DNA of 41,027 nucleotides, taken from positions 1 through 41,027 of the IMG/VR virus record IMGVR_UViG_3300045940_000045; one strand, given 5' to 3'. Positions 6,333-14,356 of this stretch are shown piece by piece. The stretch is from a virus. Below the pieces are notes generated by a model. It searched no databases, had not been told where the DNA came from, and saw nothing but the letters and a program-made list of their open reading frames with translations. The translations under genes were made by a program, and so were the position numbers. Positions within the stretch are counted from its first letter, which is position 1, and each line of letters starts with the position of its first letter.

Positions 6333-6459
6333 CAGGGGCGCGCGTAGTCGCGAGCTATGCAAGACAGGCTTCGGCCATTCGCACTCGCCACCTCTCTAGG
6401 AACGCGGCCCCGCTCACTCTCACTTCACCGCTTGAATTCGGCCGAGGGGCCTGCGACCA

Positions 6460-6708
6460 ATGATCGACACACCAAAGCAAGACCCATGGTATTTCGAGTG
6501 GGTCCCCACAAAGCGCGCGTTCGACCTAGGACAGGTGTCCAGCGACGCCGTCGCGGATGGTCACGGCCGCATTCACCGTCGGCGCTATGCCGACGGCCTC
6601 GTCTCAATTCACCGGGATCGCTTCGATCCTGACCGCTCATGGCTGCACGCCGTAGCCCACGCAATCGTCGACATCATCCCGTGGTTCTTCAAGGGGATGC
6701 CACGATGA
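6460..6708 (+). CDS. Hypothetical protein, 82 aa
   Basis: ATG at 6460, GAGGGG about 10 bases upstream; first gene after motif copy 2. Aromatic/His-rich (DPWYFEWVPTKRAFDLG, GRIHRRRYADGLVSIHRDRF), with an amphipathic C-terminal helix (SWLHAVAHAIVDIIPWFFKG) that may touch a membrane. No family recognised. ATGA junction with the nucleotidyltransferase-like gene suggests a joint role. Confidence 0.6.
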   Translation: MIDTPKQDPWYFEWVPTKRAFDLGQVSSDAVADGHGRIHRRRYADGLVSIHRDRFDPDRSWLHAVAHAIVDIIPWFFKGMPR

Positions 6709-7388
6709 CCCGCGTCATCGTCACCGCCGCCGGTGAAGGCACACGCTGGGGCAACCACCGTGGTGTGCCGAAGCACCTACTGCCGTCCCCCGCGAATTCA
6801 TCCGAGACGCTGCTCGGGCGCATCGTGCGCCAGTGCCTCGATTACGACGCGCGACTCGACGTCGTCGTGTCCGGCCCGCGCCACTACGCGCAGCCGGGCG
6901 CGCGCATCTTCACGCCGACGTACCGGCCCAACGACTTCGAGTGCTCGATCTACACATGGACGAGCGAACTCTGGAACCAGAACGGCCGCACCGTCTACCT
7001 CTACGGCGACACCTTCTACACGGACGCCGCCATCGCGACGATTCTCGGCTTCACGCCGGAAGAGTGGCACCTCTTCGCGCGCTTCAAGGAGTCGAGCGTG
7101 ACCGGCAAGCCGTGGCCTGAGGTGTGGTCACATTCGTTCTGGCCCGAGCAGATCAACGAGGAAGTCGTGATGATAACGGGCGCGGTCGAGGCGCGTCACC
7201 GTTTCGGCTATCCGCGCGCGTCGATCTACGAGATGTACAAGGAACGCTTCGGCAGGTTGGTCGGCGGCTTCAGCTACGACCAAACGAACCTCGGCGCGAT
7301 GACGGAGATTGACGACTGGACCGAGGACTTCGACTTCCCGAAGGACTACGACCTGTTCTGCCTGAACTACGCGAGGGCGCACGCATGA
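6705..7388 (+). CDS. Nucleotidyltransferase-like protein (GT-A fold, NTP_transf type)
   Basis: 227 aa. The first residues RVIVTAAGEGTRWGNHRGVPKHLL match the signature of sugar-phosphate nucleotidyl- and MobA-like transferases (AAGxGxRxG...PKxLL), which binds the NTP. A later YLYGDTFYTDAAI supplies the expected acidic residue after a strand (metal-binding position). Such enzymes make NDP-sugars or transfer NMP to an alcohol. The C-terminal third (YPRASIYEMYKERFGR, TEIDDWTEDFDFPKDYDLF) resembles the end of phage-encoded members where a substrate-binding WTED/FDxPxD motif is seen. Substrate unknown. ATGA junctions on both sides. Confidence 0.75.
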   Translation: MTRVIVTAAGEGTRWGNHRGVPKHLLPSPANSSETLLGRIVRQCLDYDARLDVVVSGPRHYAQPGARIFTPTYRPNDFECSIYTWTSELWNQNGRTVYLYGDTFYTDAAIATILGFTPEEWHLFARFKESSVTGKPWPEVWSHSFWPEQINEEVVMITGAVEARHRFGYPRASIYEMYKERFGRLVGGFSYDQTNLGAMTEIDDWTEDFDFPKDYDLFCLNYARAHA

Positions 7389-7783
7389 TCGACTGCTGCG
7401 AGCAGGATCGCAAGAAGTCTCTGCGGCGCGTGACGTATCGCTTCGAGCGCGGCATCAAGGTGATCGCGCGGCCCTGCGACCGGAAGCGTTGGGCGTGGCA
7501 GGCCTACGTCTGGAAGAAGTACGGGCTCGCCGCGTGGGACATCGCGAAGATGTGGAACGAGCAGGCGGGCAAGTGCCCCATCTGCCGCGCGGACCTGAAC
7601 ACGAAGCGTTGGGTGATCGAGCACCGGCACGTCGTCGGCTGGAAGAAGATGCCGCCGCACATGAAGCGGAAGTATTTCCGTGGCGTCGTCTGCAACTGGT
7701 GCAACCACCGCGTGCTCTCCATCTGCGAGCGCGCGGGCCGGGAGCGCATCGTGAACGTGCTGGCGTACCTCACATGGTTCTAA
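7385..7783 (+). CDS. Recombination endonuclease VII-like HNH nuclease
   Basis: 132 aa. It carries the zinc and active-site layout of the endonuclease VII family: CPIC at 64-67, EHRH at 79-82 (catalytic His region), and RGVVCNWCNHR with CNWCN at 103-107. The preceding helix (YGLAAWDIAKMWNEQAGK) matches the usual 'YGL...D...M...Q.G.C..C' lead-in. T4 endo VII resolves Holliday junctions and branched DNA; many phage relatives are small nucleases of unknown target. The first 45 residues are basic. It overlaps the helicase gene by 10 bases. Confidence 0.88.
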   Translation: MIDCCEQDRKKSLRRVTYRFERGIKVIARPCDRKRWAWQAYVWKKYGLAAWDIAKMWNEQAGKCPICRADLNTKRWVIEHRHVVGWKKMPPHMKRKYFRGVVCNWCNHRVLSICERAGRERIVNVLAYLTWF

Positions 7784-9021
7784 GGGCCTACCAGAAGTCG
7801 GGCGCGGCCTTCCTCGCGTCGAGGAAGAAGGCCCTGCTCGGCGACGAGCCCGGTCTGGGCAAGACGCGGACGGCGCTGCACGCGACACACCTCATCGGCG
7901 CGGAGCGCATCGGCGTCATCTGCCCCGCCATCGTCCGCCCGCAGTGGTGGAAGGAAGCGGCGACGATGGGCGTGCAGCTAACGACCGTCGCGTCGTACAA
8001 TGGGCTCGTCGACAACGGGCCGGAGCACATTCCTCAACTCGACGTCCTGATCGGCGACGAGATTCACTTCACGAAGCACCGTCACTCGCAGCGCGCGAAG
8101 GCATTCTTCGCGCTCGCTCGACGTGTGCTCGACAACGGCGGTCGCGTCTGGACGCTCTCCGGCACGCCAATGCCGCGCAACCCCGGCGAGCTTTACGGGC
8201 TCGCGGTCGCGCTCTGGCCGAAGACCGTGGCGAACATGGGGCTCGGCAACTACGTCGCGTGGCTGAATCGGTTCACGCGCTGGAAGGCCAGCCGCTACGG
8301 CATCAAGGTCTACGGCGCGCAAAACGTTCCGATGCTGCGCGAATTCCTCGACAAGGTGATGTTGCGCCGCCTCGTCCGCGACGTCGCGCCGGACCTTCCC
8401 GGCCTGCGGTTCGGGACCATCTCGCTCGATGTGCCGTCGGTCGCGGGCATCCTGCTCGCCGAGGCCGAGCTAGACCCCGGCCTGCGCGACGCGCTGTCGC
8501 GTGGTGAGCTACCGCCGATGTCGCCGCAGCTTGCTCGCTACCGGCACCAGATCGGCGACCTCAAGGCTCCGGTCGCCGCCGCGCTGCTGCGCGATGAGCT
8601 ACTCAGTGAGCCCGAGACGACGAAGAAGGTCGTCTTCGCGTATCACCGCTCGGTGCTCGATAAGCTCGAACAGGAGCTTGCGCCGTTCGGCGTCGTTCGC
8701 ATCGACGGCGCGACATCGCCGTCGCAGCGCGAAGAGCGCAAGCGCCAGTTTGAGACCATCCCCGCGCGCCGCGTCTTCCTCGGACAGATCGAGGCCTGCG
8801 GCACAGGGCTCGACGGTCTGCAGTACGTCGCGAACGACGCTGTGATTGTAGAGCCTGAATGGAAGTCTGACTTGAACGAACAAGCCCCTCGACGCCTCGC
8901 ACGCATGGGCCAGTCGCTGCCCGTCCTCTGCCGCTTCCTCTCTCTCGCCGGTTCACTGGACGACGCTATCGTCCGGTCACATGAGCGGGAAGTGAGGATG
9001 CGCGTTGAAGTCACGGGTTAG
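7774..9021 (+). CDS. SNF2-family DEAD/DEAH-type helicase/ATPase
   Basis: 415 aa, start ATG 7774 chosen because residue 1 opens directly on the Q-motif-like LRAYQKSGAAFL. Motif I GDEPGLGKT at 23-31, motif II DEIH at 95-98, motif III SGTP at 129-132; the second RecA lobe has KVVFAYHRSVLDKL, IDGATSPSQREERKRQF, and the motif V/VI region GLDGLQYVAN...APRRLARMGQ. This is the compact SNF2-like helicase common in phage replication modules, expected to move on duplex DNA using ATP. It lies between two HNH-type genes and overlaps both. Confidence 0.9.
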   Translation: MVLRAYQKSGAAFLASRKKALLGDEPGLGKTRTALHATHLIGAERIGVICPAIVRPQWWKEAATMGVQLTTVASYNGLVDNGPEHIPQLDVLIGDEIHFTKHRHSQRAKAFFALARRVLDNGGRVWTLSGTPMPRNPGELYGLAVALWPKTVANMGLGNYVAWLNRFTRWKASRYGIKVYGAQNVPMLREFLDKVMLRRLVRDVAPDLPGLRFGTISLDVPSVAGILLAEAELDPGLRDALSRGELPPMSPQLARYRHQIGDLKAPVAAALLRDELLSEPETTKKVVFAYHRSVLDKLEQELAPFGVVRIDGATSPSQREERKRQFETIPARRVFLGQIEACGTGLDGLQYVANDAVIVEPEWKSDLNEQAPRRLARMGQSLPVLCRFLSLAGSLDDAIVRSHEREVRMRVEVTG

Positions 9022-9430
9022 CACACCATGCAAACGATGCGGGGGCGACGAGTGGTACGAGCAGCGGGACGGCACGCGGATGTGCAAGCCCTGCCAGCGC
9101 GCGCGCGTCAAGCGACGTCGCGACGAGCTTGGCAAGAACCGCGCGTACCGGCTCTGGAAGAACGCGCGTGATCGAGCTAAGGCGGTGGGGCTGCTGTTTA
9201 CGGTCACGGTCGAAGACATCGCGCGCGTCATGGGCGCGCAGTGCCCGGTATACGGCACGCCGTGGGGCACGGGCCGGAACGCGCCGAGCCTCGACCGACT
9301 CCGGCCGCGCGAGGGATACACACCGAAGAACATCGCAGTGATTTCGGTTCGGGCGAACGCCATCAAATCCGACGCGAATGCCGAGCAGGTGCTCCGCGTC
9401 TACAAATGGATGAGAAAGAAAGGACTCTAA
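9005..9430 (+). CDS. Zinc-finger HNH-like nuclease (phage homing/VSR-like type)
   Basis: 141 aa, start TTG at 9005 overlapping the helicase end; no in-frame ATG precedes the first Cys pair, so TTG is the best choice. N-terminal zinc ribbon: CKRCGGDEW...CKPCQRARVKRRR. Then WKNARDRAKAVGLLFTVTVEDI, CPVYG, and PSLDRLRPREGYTPKNIAVIS, ending with RANAIKSDANAEQVLRVYKW. This matches a widespread phage family with conserved SLDR...GY...N..vis..aN.iKsda, usually annotated HNH or homing endonuclease. It may be a mobile gene inserted after the helicase. Confidence 0.8.
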   Translation: MKSRVSTPCKRCGGDEWYEQRDGTRMCKPCQRARVKRRRDELGKNRAYRLWKNARDRAKAVGLLFTVTVEDIARVMGAQCPVYGTPWGTGRNAPSLDRLRPREGYTPKNIAVISVRANAIKSDANAEQVLRVYKWMRKKGL

Positions 9431-9431
9431 C

Positions 9432-9716
9432 GTGATCTTCGAGACCATCGCAGAACGGCCACCGCGCAATCGCGCCAGCCTCGGTGCGCCGGGTGACGAC
9501 GACCTAGAGGCGGCATTGCTCAACACCTTCTATCTGGGCAACGCGATTCGCGTGCCGCTCGCCTTCTTCCACACGAGCCCGGCGAAGGGCCGCCTCTGGA
9601 AACGGGGCTGGCGTGTCCTTCACCGCGTGCTGCCGGATCGGGAGTCGGTCGCCGCGTGGGTCGAGCGCGGAGTGCCCCGGCTCGGCAACATGACACCGAC
9701 ACAGGAGACCGAGTAA
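9432..9716 (+). CDS. Hypothetical protein, 94 aa
   Basis: GTG at 9432, one base after the previous stop; ends TAA overlapping the ATG of the DUF2800 gene (TAATG). The core LEAALLNTFYLGNAIRVPLAF suggests one amphipathic helix and strand, followed by basic GRLWKRGWRVLHRVLP. The C terminus contains the AGGAG ribosome binding site for the next gene. No family recognised. Confidence 0.6.
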   Translation: MIFETIAERPPRNRASLGAPGDDDLEAALLNTFYLGNAIRVPLAFFHTSPAKGRLWKRGWRVLHRVLPDRESVAAWVERGVPRLGNMTPTQETE

Positions 9717-11023
9717 TGCCACCGAAACTACACGCTCGACTCGGCGCTTCATCGGCCCACCGCTGGATGAATTGCGCGGGCTCCGTTCGCATGAGCGCCG
9801 GGCTGCCGAATCCCGAGACGCCGTACCAACTCGAAGGGCGCGCAGCGCACGCGCTGGCCGAGTACGCCTTCACGCACCCCGACCTCTGGACGCAGGTGAT
9901 CGACATCGACATCGAGACCGAGGAAGGCACGAAGGGCTTCCCCGTCGATGACACGATGCGCGAGGCGGTCGCGCTCTTCGTCGCAACGGTCAAGGCCGCG
10001 CAGGAACGCCTCGGGCAGGATGGCTTCGACGCCCGCCTGTTCATCGAGCGGTCCTTCGACCTCGGCATCCTGCGTCCGCCCGAGGCGATGTTCGGGACAG
10101 CGGACGCTGTCATCGTCGCGACGCGGCAGTACCCGGCGCTGAACGACGCGTCACGGATCATCGAGGTGTTCGACCTGAAGTATGGCGCGGGCGTCGTCGT
10201 CGAGGTGCAGGACAACGAGCAGTTATTCTACTACGTTCTCGGGGCCATCCTCGCGGAATTCACACGCTGCGTGATGGACCCGAACAGCCCCGTCCTCGTC
10301 GAGGATGGCGAGACCATTCTCGAAGCGGCGACGAAGATGTTTGACGAAGTACGCGTCACCATCGTACAGCCGCGCGCGCCGCACACCGACGGCGCGGTTC
10401 GCACCAGCCTGACCTTCTCGGGCGGGGACGTTCGCGTCTTCGCCGAGAAGCTACTCGACCGTGCCCGCGCGACCCAAGCGGCAAACGCTCCCCTGACAGC
10501 CGGTGAATGGTGTCAGTTTTGCCCGGCGCGCGGGCACTGCCCCGAATTGGCCGCACGCTCGAAGCTCGTCGCGATGACGGACTTCGAGTCGGTGCCGGTC
10601 GAAGCGCCACCGGCCGTCGAACATCTCCCCATCGAGCGCGTCGCGGCGATGCTCACACAGGTCGAGGTGCTGAACATCTTCATCGCAGCACTGAAGGAAC
10701 GAGTGACGCGCGAGCTTGAAGCGGGCCGAGAAGTACCCGGCTGGAAGCTCGTGAACAAGCGCGCGCAGCGGCAGTGGAACAACGCCGAGGACGTCGAGAT
10801 GTTCGCGTCGACGCTCGGCTTCGACCCCTACGTCCGCGAGTTGATGTCGCCCGCGCAGATGGAGAAGATCATCGGGAAGGCAGGACTGCCCGAGGAGTTA
10901 TACAGTCGTGTATCGAGTGGACTCACTCTCGTCGCATCGAGCGACGCTCGGCCTGCTGCGGCAGTCGGCCCCGCCGAGGATTTCGCACAACTGCCAAAAC
11001 CGGAGACCGAAAACAATGGCTAA
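9716..11023 (+). CDS. DUF2800, Cas4/AddB-like PD-(D/E)XK nuclease
   Basis: 435 aa. Family features: LGASSAHRWMNCAGSVRMS at the N terminus with the first cysteine, EGRAAHALAEYAF with the conserved His, GTADAVIV (acidic), EVFDLKYG (D-x-K), then DNEQLFYYVLGA (Gln motif), and WCQFCPARGHCPE, whose three cysteines with the N-terminal one could hold a 4Fe-4S cluster as in Cas4/AddB. DUF2800 proteins pair with DUF2815 and a family A polymerase in many phages. Probable role: exonuclease in recombination-dependent replication. AGGAG precedes the ATG. Confidence 0.9.
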   Translation: MPPKLHARLGASSAHRWMNCAGSVRMSAGLPNPETPYQLEGRAAHALAEYAFTHPDLWTQVIDIDIETEEGTKGFPVDDTMREAVALFVATVKAAQERLGQDGFDARLFIERSFDLGILRPPEAMFGTADAVIVATRQYPALNDASRIIEVFDLKYGAGVVVEVQDNEQLFYYVLGAILAEFTRCVMDPNSPVLVEDGETILEAATKMFDEVRVTIVQPRAPHTDGAVRTSLTFSGGDVRVFAEKLLDRARATQAANAPLTAGEWCQFCPARGHCPELAARSKLVAMTDFESVPVEAPPAVEHLPIERVAAMLTQVEVLNIFIAALKERVTRELEAGREVPGWKLVNKRAQRQWNNAEDVEMFASTLGFDPYVRELMSPAQMEKIIGKAGLPEELYSRVSSGLTLVASSDARPAAAVGPAEDFAQLPKPETENNG

Positions 11024-11591
11024 GAAGCTCATCACCCCTGCTGCGGTGCTGTCGTATCCGCACCTCGACGAACCGCAGGCCCCGATGAACGGGCAGGGCA
11101 ATCCGAAGTACAGTGGCTCTCTCGTCTTTCTGCAGGGCACGGACCTGTCCGCGCTGCAGGCCGCCGTCCTCGAAGCGGCGACGGACAAGTGGGGCGCGAG
11201 TGCTGCGGCGAAGCTGAAGAGCGGCGCGCTGAAGTCGCCGTTCCGCACCGACGCCGAAGCGAAGGGCTACCCCGAGGGCGCAATCTTCATCAACGTGCGC
11301 TCGGAGCAGAAGCCCGGCACCGTCTACCTCTACCCCGACGCGACGACGGGCAAGCCCGCCATCGTGCCGGACGACAAGGTGAAGGAGACGTTCTACGCGG
11401 GCGCGACGGTTCGCGCGAGCATCACCGCGTTTGCCTACGACCGGCCGGAGTCGAAGGGTGTCTCGTTCGGGCTGAACAACATTCAGCTTCTCGACGGGAC
11501 GACACCGCGCCTCGATGGCCGCAAGGCCGCCGTGGACGAATTCGAGGCCGACGCCTCGATGAAGCCCGCGAACATCGACGACGTCGAGTAG
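11016..11591 (+). CDS. DUF2815, ssDNA-binding-like protein
   Basis: 191 aa. Matches DUF2815: an opening strand LITPAAVLSYPHLDEPQAP, the phrase PKYSGSLVFLQGTDLS, then PFRTDAEAKGYPEGAIFINV, and an OB-like core (VKETFYAGATVRASITAFAY...KGVSFGLNNIQLL) with an acidic tail (FEADASMKPANIDDVE) typical of single-strand-binding proteins. Its partner DUF2800 lies immediately upstream with an 8-base overlap; GGAG serves as ribosome binding site. Likely coats ssDNA at replication forks. Confidence 0.9.
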   Translation: MAKKLITPAAVLSYPHLDEPQAPMNGQGNPKYSGSLVFLQGTDLSALQAAVLEAATDKWGASAAAKLKSGALKSPFRTDAEAKGYPEGAIFINVRSEQKPGTVYLYPDATTGKPAIVPDDKVKETFYAGATVRASITAFAYDRPESKGVSFGLNNIQLLDGTTPRLDGRKAAVDEFEADASMKPANIDDVE

Positions 11592-11598
11592 TCGCACA

Positions 11599-11629
11599 GG
11601 CCGCGCGGGGTTCGACTCCCCGCGCGGTC
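11599..11629 (+). other. 12-bp hairpin with T-loop (tRNA minihelix-like)
   Basis: Bases 11601-11610 and 11618-11627 pair perfectly (10 bp), extended to 12 bp by a G-U and a G-C pair. The 7-base loop TTCGACT, flanked by GG and CC, matches the tRNA T-arm consensus GGTTCGANTCC. Twelve pairs plus a 7-base T loop is the geometry of a tRNA acceptor/T-arm minihelix, but no CCA follows and no D or anticodon arm precedes (that sequence is coding). It sits 7 bases after the DUF2815 stop and just before the AAAGGAG of the next gene. Confidence 0.75.
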
Positions 11630-11646
11630 CCTGAAAGGAGAAGCAC

Positions 11647-12141
11647 ATGACCGAACAGATCGCTCAGAAGATCGAAGAGGAATGCGCCTACTGTGGTGAG
11701 GTGGACTGTCAGCACCAGCGCCACACGAAGCAGCATTTCCGCGAGATTGCCGCGCAGGCGGCCGTCGAGCGCGGCGAGTCGCACTACTACAACGTCGACG
11801 CGGAAGGCAAGCGTAGATCGCAGGTGCTGGTGAACAACGAGGACTTCCTGCGCGACCTGCTGTGCGCGTCGATGAACCACCCTATCGCGCTTCGGCGCGG
11901 TGATTTCAAGACGCTCTCGTGCATCTGCGGGAAGTGGCTAAAGCAGGTGAGCCACGATGACGACGGCATCATCTCGCAGGTCACCGTCGACGCGCTGAAC
12001 GAAGAAATTCGGCAGCACCGCGCGATTCAGCACGACCTGCGGACGCGCGTCGAGTGGCTGATCGACCAGATCGGATGGAGTGAAGAGGGCTGCTTCACGT
12101 TCCCCGACGGGGAAACATGGTGGAAGGAACCGAGCGAATGA
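11647..12141 (+). CDS. Hypothetical Cys/His-containing protein, 164 aa
   Basis: ATG at 11647 with AAAGGAG seven bases upstream. Near the N terminus CAYCGEVDCQHQRH could be a zinc site; further on LSCICGKWLKQ is a second Cys pair. The middle has a helix (NEDFLRDLLCASMNHPIAL) and a C-terminal helix-rich section (VDALNEEIRQHRAIQHDLRTR). No family recognised. Position between DUF2815 and the polymerase, and ATGA overlap with the polymerase, suggest a replication accessory role. Confidence 0.65.
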   Translation: MTEQIAQKIEEECAYCGEVDCQHQRHTKQHFREIAAQAAVERGESHYYNVDAEGKRRSQVLVNNEDFLRDLLCASMNHPIALRRGDFKTLSCICGKWLKQVSHDDDGIISQVTVDALNEEIRQHRAIQHDLRTRVEWLIDQIGWSEEGCFTFPDGETWWKEPSE

Positions 12142-14162
12142 TCGCGGCCTCTATCGACTTCGAGACATACAGCACCGTCGAGTTGAAGCGCACGGGCGTC
12201 TACCCCTACGCGCGCCACTCGGACACCGGCATCTGGTGTATGGCGTGGAAGCTGCCGCACGACGCCGACGTGAGCATCTGGCACCCCGGCCAGCCATTCC
12301 CCGAGCGGTTGCAGCAGCACCTCGATGCGGGCGGCGTCCTGCGCGCGTGGAACGCATCGTTCGAGCGCGTGATGTGGAAGCTCTGCGCGCAGCGGCGCTA
12401 TGGCTTCCCGGCCGTCGCCGACGAAGTGTTCTACTGTACGATGGCCGAGGCGATGGCGATGGCGCTGCCGCGCTCGCTCGAAGCCGCCGCGAAGGTGCTC
12501 CGGCTGCCGCAGCAGAAGAACATGGACGGCAAGAAACTCATGTTGAAGATGTGCCGCCCGCGTCGCTTCGACGACGAGGGTAACCCGCAGTGGTGGGCAA
12601 GCGAGACGAACCTCGTCGACCCGCTGATCGTCCGGCTGGGCGACTACTGCAAAGACGACGTCCGCACCGAGGAAGCGATTCAGGCGTTCGTCAATCCGTT
12701 GAACGCGCGCGAGCGCGAGATTTACCTGCAGACGCAGCGCATGAACGACCGTGGCGTGCAGCTTGACGTCGAGCTTGTCATGGCCGCGCAGGTCGTCGCG
12801 CAGCAGGAGATTGACAAGCAGAACGCCATCCTCGCGGAAGCGACGGGCGGCGCGGTCACCGAGATAACGAAGGTCGCGAAACTGAAGGAGTGGCTGGCCG
12901 CGACGCAGGGGCTGACGAACGACGATGGCGGCCCGCTCGACTCGCTCGACAAGACCGCCATCAAGGAATTGCTGTCCGACACTTCGTCGCTGACCGGCCC
13001 GGCTGTCATCGCGCTGCAGGCCCGGCAAGAGGCGGCGAAGTCGTCGCTGAAGAAGATCGAGGCGATGCTCGACTGCGTGGACCGGGACAGCCGATGCAAG
13101 GGGCTGATCCTCTATCACGCGGCCTCGACGGGCCGCGACTCGGGCCAGCTTGTGCAGCCGCAGAATTTCCCGCGCGGCAACGACGTCAAGAATCCCGAGC
13201 AGTACATCCAGCAGGTCTTGGAGTGGAAGCCGACGCCGCTCAGGTATCTCGCGGCGATGCTCCGCTCAATGCTGACCGGCCGCCCCGGCTCCGACCTGCT
13301 GTGCTCGGACTTCGCGGCCATCGAGGCGCGCGTTCTCGCGTGGCTGGCCGAGCAGGACGACCTCGTCGAGGCGTTCGCGAACGGCTCGCCCATCTACAAG
13401 ATGATGGCAGCGAAGGTGTACAACTGCGCCGTCGAGGACATCATCAAGCCGAGCGACGCGTACACGCTGGGCAAGTCGCTGATCCTCGGGTGCGGGTTCC
13501 AGATGGGCGCGGTGAAATTCGTTAACTCGTCGTGGGACCAGTACGGTCTGCGCGTTGAGCCGACGCTCGCCGAGGACGCCGTGCGCGCCTACCGGACGCA
13601 GAACCACAAGATCGTGAGCTACTGGCACGAAGTGAACAAGTGCGCGCTGGACGCCGTCGAGCATCCCGGCGAAACGTTCTACACGCGCGGACGCCGCGTG
13701 AAATTCATCAAGCGCGGCGGCTACCTGTGGATCAAGCTGCCGAGCGGCCGGGCTCTTGCCTACGCCGCGCCGAAGATCGTCGACCGGCCGGTGCCGTGGG
13801 CGAAGAAGCCGACGAACGCCGAGGAACTGAAGAACTGGAAGCCCGAGACTCGGCCCGCTGTCGAATTCAGCGGCATGAACAGCTACTCGCGCAAGTGGGA
13901 GCGCATGGCGCTGTACGGCGGGCTCATCACCGAGAACATCGTGCAGGCTGTCGCGCGCGACTTCCTGATGGACGCCTGCCTGCGGACAGAGGCAGCGGGC
14001 TACCCCATCATTCTGCGCGTGCATGACGAGCTTGTCGCCGAGCGGAAGCTGGGCGAGGGCTCGCTCGAAGAATTCGAATCACTAATGAAGACCGTGCCGG
14101 AGTGGGGCAAAGGCTGCCCCATCTCGTGTGAGTCGTGGCGCGGGTTCCGCTACCGCAAATAG
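12138..14162 (+). CDS. Family A DNA polymerase with 3'-5' exonuclease domain
   Basis: 674 aa. The exonuclease domain opens with IDFETYS (D7, E9) and continues with WNASFERVMWK and KDDVRTEEA. Polymerase motif A DFAAIEARVLAWLAEQ starts at D391; motif B is GKSLILGCGFQMGAVKF, a form found in phage-type PolA; motif C is VHDELV with H629-D630-E631. It lacks a 5'-3' exonuclease domain and so resembles the compact phage replicative polymerases. Acts in genome replication with the primase-helicase two genes downstream. Start ATG 12138 overlaps the previous stop (ATGA). Confidence 0.95.
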   Translation: MIAASIDFETYSTVELKRTGVYPYARHSDTGIWCMAWKLPHDADVSIWHPGQPFPERLQQHLDAGGVLRAWNASFERVMWKLCAQRRYGFPAVADEVFYCTMAEAMAMALPRSLEAAAKVLRLPQQKNMDGKKLMLKMCRPRRFDDEGNPQWWASETNLVDPLIVRLGDYCKDDVRTEEAIQAFVNPLNAREREIYLQTQRMNDRGVQLDVELVMAAQVVAQQEIDKQNAILAEATGGAVTEITKVAKLKEWLAATQGLTNDDGGPLDSLDKTAIKELLSDTSSLTGPAVIALQARQEAAKSSLKKIEAMLDCVDRDSRCKGLILYHAASTGRDSGQLVQPQNFPRGNDVKNPEQYIQQVLEWKPTPLRYLAAMLRSMLTGRPGSDLLCSDFAAIEARVLAWLAEQDDLVEAFANGSPIYKMMAAKVYNCAVEDIIKPSDAYTLGKSLILGCGFQMGAVKFVNSSWDQYGLRVEPTLAEDAVRAYRTQNHKIVSYWHEVNKCALDAVEHPGETFYTRGRRVKFIKRGGYLWIKLPSGRALAYAAPKIVDRPVPWAKKPTNAEELKNWKPETRPAVEFSGMNSYSRKWERMALYGGLITENIVQAVARDFLMDACLRTEAAGYPIILRVHDELVAERKLGEGSLEEFESLMKTVPEWGKGCPISCESWRGFRYRK

Positions 14163-14170
14163 GAGCCGCA

Positions 14171-14356
14171 ATGGCAACCATGAAAAAGTTCTACTTCATG
14201 CGCGAACAGCGCGCGGCCGAGATGGCCGAAGACGAAGAGTCGGCGCGCCTCATGCTCGCCGAAGTCTACGGTGACGACACCGAGGACTTCATCCTGATGG
14301 ACGTCAAGGACATGATCGAGATTGCGCCGGGCGAGTGGAAGGTGTTCGGCCAATGA
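14171..14356 (+). CDS. Small acidic protein, 61 aa
   Basis: ATG 14171 with AGGAG five bases upstream, 8 bases after the polymerase stop. Sequence is acidic, with one helix (EQRAAEMAEDEESARLMLAE) and a C-terminal strand pair (DTEDFILMDVKDMIEIAPGEW). No family recognised. ATGA junction to the primase-helicase. Confidence 0.6.
   Translation: MATMKKFYFMREQRAAEMAEDEESARLMLAEVYGDDTEDFILMDVKDMIEIAPGEWKVFGQ

Noticed and set aside
11599-11629. Complete tRNA gene or temperate attP core
   Set aside because: Only the T-arm-like hairpin is present, upstream sequence is coding, and no integrase or repressor exists in the window.
12027-13118. 363-codon minus frame opposite the DNA polymerase
   Set aside because: Shadow frame; polymerase motifs are on the + strand.
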